Position numbers and translations under genes: made by a program. This document shows, in pieces, positions 7,230 through 12,874 of a stretch of DNA of 12,946 nucleotides; positions within the stretch are counted from its first letter, which is position 1, and each line of letters opens with the position of its first letter. This DNA is from Clostridia bacterium (GTDB taxonomy: Bacteria > Bacillota > Clostridia > TANB77 > CAG-508), in the NCBI GenBank assembly GCA_900770385.1, contig CAAGKK010000020.1, positions 1-12,946 of the forward strand, written 5' to 3'. The notes beneath the pieces were generated by a model. It was given only the letters and a program-made list of their open reading frames with translations. It ran no database searches and was not told where the DNA came from.

Positions 7230-7325
7230 ATAAATAAACCAAGATAGATTGTAGGTACTATCTACTTTATTTATTTGTGTATAAAGTAGACATAAAATGA
7301 AATGCTAAAATTATCTACTTTATAC
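7230..7325 (-). promoter_or_regulatory. attenuator-like set of mutually exclusive hairpins upstream of asnA
   Basis: On the minus strand, segment 1 GTATAAAGTAGA (7325-7314) is perfectly complementary over 12 bp to segment 2 TCTACTTTATAC (7290-7279). Segment 2 also pairs over 10 bp, extendable to 12, with segment 3 ATAAAGTAGA (7270-7261). Segment 3 with flanks (7274-7258) pairs with segment 4 (7247-7230): 9 bp ATAAATAAA/TTTATTTAT plus GATAG/CTATC around a 10-base loop. So 1:2 plus 3:4 competes with 2:3, as in leader-peptide attenuators. The stop codon of the Asn-rich frame falls in segment 1. No U tract follows 3:4, so a simple terminator is not seen. The same three repeats could instead be DNA operator half-sites. 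Confidence 0.55.
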
Positions 7326-7370
7326 TATTTTTTGTTTTATTTTATTATTGTTATTATTGTCATCTGACAT
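7320..7370 (-). CDS. putative Asn-rich leader peptide of asnA
   Basis: ATG at 7370-7368 opens a 16-codon frame, MSDDNNNNNKIKQKIV, with two Asp codons followed by five consecutive Asn codons (AAT AAT AAC AAT AAT). These are substrate and product of the enzyme encoded next. It starts 4 bases after the stop of the upstream gene; the ribosome binding site (AAGAAGTG) is weak. The stop codon UAA overlaps the first arm of the downstream alternative hairpins. The arrangement resembles amino-acid attenuation leaders, but AT-rich low-complexity sequence can also give Asn runs, so this remains a hypothesis. Confidence 0.5.
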   Translation of the reverse strand: MSDDNNNNNKIKQKIV

Positions 7371-7374
7371 AAAA

Positions 7375-8164
7375 TCACTTCTTTCTTATTTTTATTTCTT
7401 TTCTTTTTTCTTCAATACTTTTTAAAAACTCATCAGTAGTCATTGGCGATTCAAATTTACCTCTAATAGTTGAAGAATACATTAATGGATGTTTAAAATC
7501 ATCTACTTCCCCAAACAATATCATAAATTCACACCTTTGATATGAATATGGATAACCTGTTGGTCCGAATAGTTCTTTGCTACCGGTTTCGTAAAATATA
7601 TCGGCATCTTTTCTTAATACTGGTGCATCTGGTATTGAATAATAAATATCTTCAAATGTTTTATGATATTTAACAGAATACTTTTTAATATACTCAACAA
7701 AGCCACTTCCATAACCTGATAATGATGATGCTATTTTTGATTCTTCTTTATAAGATATATCACTTTTTTCTCCTGACATTTTTAATAATTCCATAAACCT
7801 TTCAAAAGAGTCATCCATTTGCCTTAAAGTCATCCCATCAAAGAATTTTAACGGTTGAACTTCATCAAACATATCTTTAACATATTCTCCCATTATTAAT
7901 TTAATGCTTTTGCTTTCAAGTTGTGGATATGCTCGACTTAATTCATACATACCTATAAGTGATTCTTCATTAAATGATAAGTTTCCTCTTTTTGACTTAG
8001 TATAGTTAAAATATGATAAATACGCATCAATAAATTCTTTAGAAATTGTAACATCTCCCAAAATATCAAATAATCTTTTTAATCTTCCTTGCTGAATGCC
8101 TGAAAACTTTTTAACCTTTTTTTAATTCAACCATTTTTGGTATTTCTACAAAATACTCATACAT
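7375..8164 (-). CDS. uncharacterised protein, first gene of the Asn T-box operon, probable frameshift near the start
   Basis: The main frame (8061-7375, 228 residues) has no good start of its own, only TTG at 8061. A proper start, ATG at 8164-8162 with AAAGGAG upstream, gives MYEYFVEIPKMVELKKG and then stops at 8111, directly after an A7 run (about 8122-8128). Removing one A joins the two frames into a 262-residue protein (continuing VKKFSGIQQGRLKRLFDILG). So this is a sequencing indel, a recent frameshift mutation or, less likely, programmed shifting. The protein appears soluble, without signal peptide or membrane segment; I recognise no family. It is the first gene after the Asn-type T-box and precedes asnA and asnS, so a link to asparagine or aspartate metabolism is inferred from position only. 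Confidence 0.7.
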
Positions 8165-8189
8165 TTCCAAAATCTCCTTTCTTTTTAAA

Positions 8190-8490
8190 ATATAAAAACC
8201 CGTATCATCCTACAATAAGGACGAATACGGGTATCCGTGGTGCCACCTTAATTTATTACTAAAAAAACCATCTATATATATATATAAACGGTTTGCTATT
8301 ACAGTAATCTCTTTTCAGTTCTAACAAACCTAGCAACATGATAACGGATTGCCTTCCGAACTAGCCTACTAAGAATACTCCTTTCGGTAGTCAGCTCTGG
8401 GGTGTTCTTTCGCCAAATGTTATTATTAGTTCACACTATACCTAACTCACTCGAATAACAATTTTGGGTACTTTTCCCCTTCAACGCAAT
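8190..8490 (-). promoter_or_regulatory. T-box riboswitch, tRNA-Asn type
   Basis: The minus-strand leader carries the T-box core AAGGTGGCACCACGG (about 8249-8235). Its bulge UGGC is complementary to a tRNA end GCCA, matching the G discriminator of tRNA-Asn. Stem I can be drawn from GGGG (about 8481-8478) with CCCC (about 8403-8400), enclosing an AAAAGUA / GAAAGAACA specifier loop, then a CCAAA/UUUGG and GUUAUU/AAUAAC helix. AAC at 8406-8404, followed by A before the closing helix, is the likely Asn specifier. A stem with a TATATA run (8268-8293) is probably stem III. Uncharged tRNA-Asn should favour the antiterminator and expression of the unknown gene, and probably of asnA and asnS. Confidence 0.9.
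8194..8231 (-). terminator. T-box leader terminator
   Basis: Minus strand: CCCGTAT pairs with ATACGGG, with an inner GTCCT/AGGAT helix, followed by TTTTTATATTTT. The 5' arm overlaps bases next to the T-box core that would otherwise form the antiterminator, as expected for this riboswitch class. Confidence 0.9.
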
Positions 8491-8493
8491 ATA

Positions 8494-8522
8494 ATCATAT
8501 CATATTTACATTGGTTTGTCAA
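8494..8522 (-). promoter_or_regulatory. promoter of the asparagine operon
   Basis: Minus strand: consensus -35 TTGACA (8522-8517), 17-base spacer, -10 TATGAT (8499-8494). Transcription would begin near 8487, just before the first T-box stem. Confidence 0.85.
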
Positions 8523-8534
8523 ATTTCAACATTT

Positions 8535-8703
8535 TCATTTTCTGATTATTACTTGCTTTGGTTTCATCATTTGATAATGAAATTATGTTTCTCCACTTGG
8601 GACAAATCCTAATCTTTTATATAATTTTCCCACTGGATTTTGTTTAAAATATTGAATTTCAATATCTCTATCTTTATTCCATTTTAACTTGGCATTTATA
8701 TTA
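8535..8703 (-). pseudogene. C-terminal remnant of a GNAT acetyltransferase
   Basis: One minus-strand frame reads through WNKDRDIEIQYFKQNPVGK and then LYKRLGFVPSGET, the typical end of a GNAT N-acetyltransferase (NP-x-x-LY-x-RLGF). A TAA follows, after which the same frame continues FHYQMMKPKQVIIRK, also typical of these proteins, to a TGA at 8537-8535. The TAA therefore looks like a point mutation of a sense codon, and the whole N-terminal acetyl-CoA-binding half is missing. It lies between the 156-residue gene and the T-box promoter and marks a junction between rearranged segments. Confidence 0.75.
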
Positions 8704-8706
8704 GTC

Positions 8707-9177
8707 CTATTTATTATTTAGCATATTTTCTACAGCCGGTTTCCATGCAGGATAATACATAGATGGGCTTTCTTCCTTTTCATTATGCTTATTTTTTATT
8801 TTTTTTACCTCATCTAACAAGTATGGCTCATATTCTCGATAAATACTTTTATCAACAGAAAGCCCATTTCCAAATCCCATATATACATAAATATATTTAC
8901 CATCATATTCCTCATTATTACAATTTTGCCATGCTTCTTTCCATTTTGGAAATTGTTCAAACATTTCGTCAAGAGTGATAAAATCTTCTTTAGTTCTGTC
9001 TCCATACATCCAGCCATCAATTCTATAGGAAACATAATTATTATCTTCTTTTATTATAAATGTTGAACCATCTTCATCTCCCATTCTTCCAGGATTTGTA
9101 ATGAACATAAGATCTTCTTCTTTTAAAGTGAAAAATTCATCTCTAGATATTTCTTTAGTTTCTAGCTTAAACTTCAT
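8707..9177 (-). CDS. uncharacterised 156-residue protein coupled to the ADP-ribosylglycohydrolase
   Basis: ATG at 9177-9175 lies inside the 3' end of the ADP-ribosylglycohydrolase gene (11-base overlap), with AGAGGT upstream, so translation is coupled. The product is soluble and acidic, rich in aromatic residues, with blocks such as FITNPGRMGDEDGSTFIIKE, YRIDGWMYGDR, FPKWKEAWQN and YIYVYMGFGNGLSVDKSIY. I do not recognise the family with confidence and see no catalytic motif, signal peptide or membrane segment. Its tight linkage suggests it works with, or is the substrate or partner of, the glycohydrolase; that is inference. Shorter open frames overlapping it on either strand are shadows. Confidence 0.8.
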   Translation of the reverse strand: MKFKLETKEISRDEFFTLKEEDLMFITNPGRMGDEDGSTFIIKEDNNYVSYRIDGWMYGDRTKEDFITLDEMFEQFPKWKEAWQNCNNEEYDGKYIYVYMGFGNGLSVDKSIYREYEPYLLDEVKKIKNKHNEKEESPSMYYPAWKPAVENMLNNK

Positions 9178-10108
9178 AATTCATTACCTCTTTTTCAAAA
9201 TCACTTGCTAATCCTATTAAATAATCTTTTCTCATCAACTTATCTATCCAACTTGTTGGAATCGAATCATAACCATAAATTATTTCTGTCATAGATCCCG
9301 CAATTGCACCAATTGTATCTGTATCATTTCCTATATTAGTAGTTGCGATAATAGTTTCTTTATAACTGTTAGCATTCAGTAAAATCCATAATGCACATTC
9401 TAATGTATCAACTACATATCCCGTAGATAAAATGTTATCAATTGTATATGAAGCAATATCATTTTTTAAAATTCTTTCATATTTTGAAATCGCATATTCA
9501 TCATAAGTTGAATAATCTAACGTTTTTATTAATTCATATGCTTCGTTTTTGTTTTTACCATCTAATAAAAACATAATATATCTTACATAAATATAACATC
9601 CCAATTTACTTATATCATGTTTATGAGTTAGTGATGCTAATTCATTTGTTAGTTTAATTATTTTATTTACATCTAACTTTCTATAATAAGAATATAATGC
9701 TACTGGAAGAATTCTCATTAGTGAACCATTACCATTAGATTGTTCTCCATCTATTTCACACTTAAGAGGTTCTGTTCCTAATGAGTGATTACGAATTGCT
9801 CGTAAACATGTTCTCCCAACATCAAATGTATCATTATTTGCGGTATACTTTGCTTCATTTATCCATTCTTCCCATTTGTGCATTATATCATCGTAATTGA
9901 ACTCTTTATTTTGAATAAATGAATCTATCGTTGCTATCTCCATTGATGTATCGTTGCTCCAAGATCCAGCAGGTTGTCCTGTTTTATCAGATCCAATCAT
10001 TTCTTTTACTGGATTCTTAAGTAAATATTCTCTAATGCAAAACTCTGTAGGAACTCCCATAGCATCACCAACAGCATGTCCTATTATACTATCTATAAAC
10101 TTTGACAT
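9167..10108 (-). CDS. ADP-ribosylglycohydrolase family protein (DraG/ARH)
   Basis: 313 residues, the usual family length. Enzymes of this family remove ADP-ribose from modified proteins or other acceptors, using two metal ions. Family motifs in order: GHAVGDAMGVPTEF at 10-23, WSNDTSM at 50-56, NGNGSLMRILPVAL from 125, HKHD in the middle, and GNDTDTIGAIAGSM from 260. The second metal-binding block (D262-x-D264-T265) is intact, but in the first the usual T/S-D-D is S51-N52-D53, so one metal-ligand Asp is Asn; activity may be reduced or altered. ATG at 10108 follows GGAGG, which overlaps the stop of the upstream nuclease frame; the next gene overlaps its 3' end. This is the middle gene of a three-gene operon. 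Confidence 0.9.
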   Translation of the reverse strand: MSKFIDSIIGHAVGDAMGVPTEFCIREYLLKNPVKEMIGSDKTGQPAGSWSNDTSMEIATIDSFIQNKEFNYDDIMHKWEEWINEAKYTANNDTFDVGRTCLRAIRNHSLGTEPLKCEIDGEQSNGNGSLMRILPVALYSYYRKLDVNKIIKLTNELASLTHKHDISKLGCYIYVRYIMFLLDGKNKNEAYELIKTLDYSTYDEYAISKYERILKNDIASYTIDNILSTGYVVDTLECALWILLNANSYKETIIATTNIGNDTDTIGAIAGSMTEIIYGYDSIPTSWIDKLMRKDYLIGLASDFEKEVMNYEV

Positions 10109-10117
10109 ATGAACCTC

Positions 10118-11040
10118 CTAATTAAAATATTTTTTTAATTCTATCTTATTAGATATTTTTTTCCAGACTCTAACATTTTCTTTTAATGTTTTGTCCTTAT
10201 CTAACGAATATACGCCAATGAATTTTTTCGATTCATTTCCTATTTCATCTTTATATTGAGCAAAACATATCTTTTAATATTATCGTCTAATACTTTTTTT
10301 ACCTCAGTATCATTATCTTTTTTAAAATATTCAAACACGTAATTTCCATCTGGTGATATTGTATTTATAGCATTATTTATTATTACATCATCATCACTTA
10401 ATTTTAAATGTGGACACCAAAAATATTCTGAATCATTAACTATTGGTACATAACCATGAATCTTATATCCCATAGATACTTTTTCAATGTTAAACAATTT
10501 TCCTATTTCATCAATTGTTTTAAATTTAGCATTATCATTTTTTTCTATAAAACCTTTTTTAATATAATAGGAAGCTGGTTCATATACATTCTTCCATGGG
10601 ACAAATTTGTCTCCCATAGCAGATATTTTTAATTCAATTTTATTGATAACTATATCTATTTCATTATTTGTTTCTTCTATAGATGATTCTTCTCTTATCT
10701 CGATTCTAGATTCTTCTATTGGATTTAAGATAATATCTTCAATTCCAGTATATTTTTTCCTTATCTCTTGATCGGCTTTTATTATATCCAAAGTTCTTTG
10801 TTTATCTGCTTCCTTTTTCATTAAATGATGAGGTTCATCTATCTCAACAGAAATATTCAATTGTGGAAAATATAAATCTGCAAGTGCAAACTTTCCATCT
10901 GGTCTTTTGAATAATTGTTGAGTTATGAATTGTATGTATTCATTATCTAGCTTATGAATAATTCTTGTAATACAATAATTCTCATATTTTTTATGAAAAG
11001 TTCTTTTTAATTGATTAACTATATATTCTTTCTTATCCAT
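10118..11040 (-). CDS. AbaSI/PvuRts1I-like modification-dependent endonuclease, interrupted by one frameshift
   Basis: ATG at 11040-11038 is chosen over an in-frame ATG at 11142 because AAGGTG lies just upstream and a promoter overlaps the earlier stretch. Residues about 18-90 look like a Vsr-like nuclease: KYENYCITRIIHKLDN, then RPDGKFALADLYFPQLNISV and EIDEPHH, with D55, E66, D68 and H71-H72 as candidate active-site residues. The C-terminal half (FVPWKNVYEPASYYIKKGF, later YFWCPHL) recalls the SRA-like base-reading domain of AbaSI/PvuRts1I, which cut DNA with hydroxymethyl- or glucosyl-hydroxymethylcytosine. The frame ends at 10240 with RYVLLNIKMK, but at a T4 run (about 10262) the neighbouring frame continues FAQYKDEIGNESKKFIGVYS for 48 codons to a stop at 10118. 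Joined length, 307, fits the family. Confidence 0.6.
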
Positions 11041-11058
11041 TTGTATCACCTTATAACC

Positions 11059-11067
11059 ATTATACCA
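11059..11067 (-). promoter_or_regulatory. extended -10 promoter of the nuclease operon
   Basis: Minus strand TGG-TATAAT (11067-11059) is an extended -10 element, about 20 bases before the chosen ATG; no good -35 is seen. It supports translation from 11040 rather than from the ATG at 11142. Confidence 0.5.
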
Positions 11068-11191
11068 TAGATTTTCATAATTTTTTTGTTCGTAATATTG
11101 TTTATTTTGTGATCTTAAATAATTATGTAGCCATATATTCAAATCAAAATGGCTCTAGCCCTTATTTTGGACTATTTTTGGCAAAAAGAAA

Positions 11192-11230
11192 AACTCGCAT
11201 TTTCCCTTTATTTATGGTACTTTACGAGTT
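11192..11230 (-). terminator. possible terminator after SEC-C fragment B
   Basis: Minus strand AACTCG (11230-11225) pairs with CGAGTT (11197-11192), followed by TTTCTTTTT. The 27-base loop is long and the inner pairing poor, so strength is doubtful, but it comes directly after the SEC-C stop codon. Confidence 0.45.
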
Positions 11231-11345
11231 ATTTACCACAACATTGTTTATATTTGCGTCCTGAACCACATGGTCTTCTCATTTATTACTTTTCTGGCTT
11301 TTTTAAGTCATCTTTCTTGTTAATTGACCACTTTTTGTCACTATA
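11229..11345 (-). pseudogene. SEC-C tail fragment (copy B)
   Basis: ATG at 11282 opens a 17-codon frame MRRPCGSGRKYKQCCGK ending at 11229: a complete SEC-C zinc motif with nothing else. Upstream in the same frame, across two TAA codons, comes a lysine-rich linker-like stretch (SDKKWSINKKDDLKKPEK). The ribosome binding site is poor. I read it as the remaining C-terminus of a lost gene, though a 17-residue zinc-binding microprotein cannot be excluded. The DNA over the motif closely matches copy C at 12711-12755. Confidence 0.55.
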
Positions 11346-11376
11346 TTTTTACTATAAATCACTCCTCATTTATAGC

Positions 11377-11405
11377 TGAGGGTATCTAAAAAAGTATCTA
11401 AATTT
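11377..11405 (+). repeat. left inverted repeat flanking the Fic gene
   Basis: Begins TGAGGGTATCTAAAA, identical over 15 bases to the reverse complement of the right repeat's outer end (12636-12622). The inner parts stay alike with small gaps (AAGTATCTAAATTT against GGTATCTAATTT). It contains two TATCTA units 12 bases apart. It lies 35 bases beyond the Fic stop codon. Confidence 0.7.
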
Positions 11406-11439
11406 TAAATATTTTTATATACATTATTTATATTTATAT

Positions 11440-12435
11440 TTATCTACTAATTCCATCATCTTTTTGTATTGATAATTCAGGTTTTATAATCTCACTAGCA
11501 TAAGTCTTTCCTGTATCTTCATCTATATATTTTTCCTGACTTATAAATATATCAATAAGATTTGTTAGCTTTGCATATTTTATACTATTACCTGCAGCAA
11601 TAACATCTCTAAAATCATCAGCATTCCAACTTGCAAGTCTTTCAGGATGTCTGTATATTGATATATTAAATCTACCAGGAACTGCAAATCCTTGTTTTTC
11701 ATCTTCTTGAACATACTCTATCCATTGATTCATTTGCCCTTTCTTCTGAATAACATATAACATTGCTAATCCGCTAGTTGTTAAATTTACTCCATAACCA
11801 TCTCTTAATATCACATCCAAATTTTTCAATTCTTTTTCTGAGAGTTCATTTGTTACATTTTCTGGTAATATCCTATCAGTAGATGGACTTATATCAGTAT
11901 GCCCAACAGTTATCCAAGGATATATATCCAGCATTCCCTTAGGAATAAAATCTAATTGTTTAGATAATATTTTATCTGGAATTCTATTTACTTCTGTAAT
12001 ATCCAAAATTCCCTTATCTAATTCAAGTTTATTTTTTTGTTCAAAAGTATTATTAGAGTCTTTATGAAAATAATATGATAAATTTTTTTCATCTAAATCT
12101 CCACTTATTAAATCATACATAAACCTTGAAGTTCTTCCGTTACCATCACTGAACATATGTAAATTTAGTAATGTATAATATATTATAGCTGCTTTTGATC
12201 TTTTATCTTGAATTTTTGATATGTTATTCATTAAATAATCTAAAACTTTATCTTGAACTTCTCTTGTTGGTGCAACCATATCACCAGCAATCATACCATC
12301 ACTTCTTACTTCATCACTATCTAAACATCTTAAACATTTATTAAGTTTTATCAAAAGTTCAATCATCTCATTTGATGACATTTCATCTATTAGTTTTTCT
12401 TCAGGATTAATTATATTCTTTATTCTTTCAATCAT
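11440..12435 (-). CDS. Fic-domain protein (probable AMP- or nucleotidyl-transferase)
   Basis: 331 residues from ATG at 12435-12433, preceded by TAGGTGATG; an in-frame ATG at 12474 lies about at the predicted transcription start and has no such site. The Fic motif HMFSDGNGRTSR is at residues 93-104: the catalytic His and the phosphate-binding GNGRxxR are intact, with Met in place of the usual Pro after His. Fic proteins transfer AMP or related groups to hydroxyl side chains of target proteins. I see no clear inhibitory (S/T)xxxE(G/N) helix. The C-terminal 180 residues are an extension I do not recognise. The gene stands alone, has its own promoter overlapping a palindrome and lies between imperfect inverted repeats, so it looks like a cassette. 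Target unknown. Confidence 0.88.
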   Translation of the reverse strand: MIERIKNIINPEEKLIDEMSSNEMIELLIKLNKCLRCLDSDEVRSDGMIAGDMVAPTREVQDKVLDYLMNNISKIQDKRSKAAIIYYTLLNLHMFSDGNGRTSRFMYDLISGDLDEKNLSYYFHKDSNNTFEQKNKLELDKGILDITEVNRIPDKILSKQLDFIPKGMLDIYPWITVGHTDISPSTDRILPENVTNELSEKELKNLDVILRDGYGVNLTTSGLAMLYVIQKKGQMNQWIEYVQEDEKQGFAVPGRFNISIYRHPERLASWNADDFRDVIAAGNSIKYAKLTNLIDIFISQEKYIDEDTGKTYASEIIKPELSIQKDDGISR

Positions 12436-12482
12436 AATTTCATCACCTATAATAATCAAATACTTATATTTCAACTAATTTT

Positions 12483-12526
12483 ATTATAGCATATATACTT
12501 AGTATGTCAATATAGTATAATGCTAT
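12483..12526 (-). promoter_or_regulatory. Fic promoter within an inverted repeat
   Basis: Minus strand TTGACA (12510-12505), 16 bases, TATAAT (12488-12483). ATAGCATATATACT (12486-12499) and AGTATAATGCTAT (12514-12526) form a near-perfect inverted repeat, with one extra base in one arm, spanning both boxes. This could be an operator; no dedicated regulator gene is adjacent. Confidence 0.75.
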
Positions 12527-12609
12527 TTTTTTATGTTCTAACCCACTTTGGCATTGGTATATATCTCATAAATTATTTACAATTAAAGACTTTTTTAGCT
12601 TATTAATGC

Positions 12610-12636
12610 AAATTAGATACCTTTTAGATACCCTCA
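12610..12636 (-). repeat. right inverted repeat flanking the Fic gene
   Basis: Reverse complement of the repeat at 11377-11405: outer 15 bases identical, ending CCCTCA on the plus strand. It contains two TAGATA units 11 bases apart. Together the repeats bound about 1.26 kb holding the Fic gene and its promoter. No target duplication is obvious at the outer edges. Confidence 0.7.
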
Positions 12637-12649
12637 CATAAGGTATCTA
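12625..12649. repeat. small palindrome overlapping the right repeat
   Basis: TAGATACC (12625-12632) and GGTATCTA (12642-12649) are perfect 8-bp inverted arms around 9 bases, adding a third TATCTA unit just outside the repeat end. No such third unit is seen beside the left repeat. Could be a protein binding site. Confidence 0.5.
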
Positions 12650-12677
12650 GAATTAAATTTTTATTATATTGTGTCGA

Positions 12678-12702
12678 AAAAGCCCTTATTTCAAGGGCTT
12701 TT
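12678..12702 (-). terminator. strong intrinsic terminator after SEC-C gene C
   Basis: AAAAGCCCTT and AAGGGCTTTT form a perfect 10-bp stem with a 5-base loop, and on the minus strand it ends in TTTTT. It starts 3 bases after the SEC-C stop codon. It could also act in the plus direction. Confidence 0.9.
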
Positions 12703-12704
12703 AA

Positions 12705-12871
12705 TCATTTCCCGCAGCATTGTTTATACTTTTTTCCCGAACCACATGGTAAAATATTAAAACAACTGAGTAATTTTTTCCTTTTAAATTGGTATTTTTT
12801 ATTTTAATTTAATAATTTTTTGTTGAAATATTGCAAGTTTTTATTCGACAACTTATCTAATAACTTATCTA
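12705..12871 (-). pseudogene. decayed gene with SEC-C zinc-binding tail (copy C)
   Basis: The minus-strand frame reads IILDKLLDKLSNKNLQYFNK, then KLLN and a TAA, and continues with FKRKKLLSCFNILPCGSGKK and YKQCCGK to a TGA at 12707-12705. The SEC-C motif is perfect. The stretch CFNILPC is very close to CFNRLPC in copy A, and NLQYF here corresponds to NLQFW there, so A and C come from one gene family. Upstream, the frame is shifted relative to the open end of the gene entering from 12946, so the intact ancestor probably ran through both. Confidence 0.55.
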
Positions 12872-12874
12872 AAA

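Noticed and set aside
8122..8128. Programmed frameshift at the A7 run
   Set aside because: There is no evident stimulatory stem or internal ribosome-binding-like site, and another homopolymer break occurs near 10262, which makes indel or decay the simpler explanation.
8274..8286. TATATATA run as a separate promoter or microsatellite
   Set aside because: It forms the middle of a hairpin within the T-box leader (probable stem III), which explains it.
8814..9035. 73-codon minus-strand frame inside the 156-residue gene
   Set aside because: Fully overlaps a longer gene with better start signals and coupled translation; shadow frame.
11149..11379. 76-codon plus-strand frame next to the SEC-C fragment
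   Set aside because: Antisense to a recognisable SEC-C motif and a hairpin, no ribosome binding site, composition of an AT-rich shadow.
12854..12872. Third pair of TATCTA units 12 bases apart, like those in the Fic-flanking repeats
   Set aside because: Here they encode the repeated peptide LDKLLDKL of the SEC-C remnant and lack the TGAGGG end, so resemblance is probably chance.
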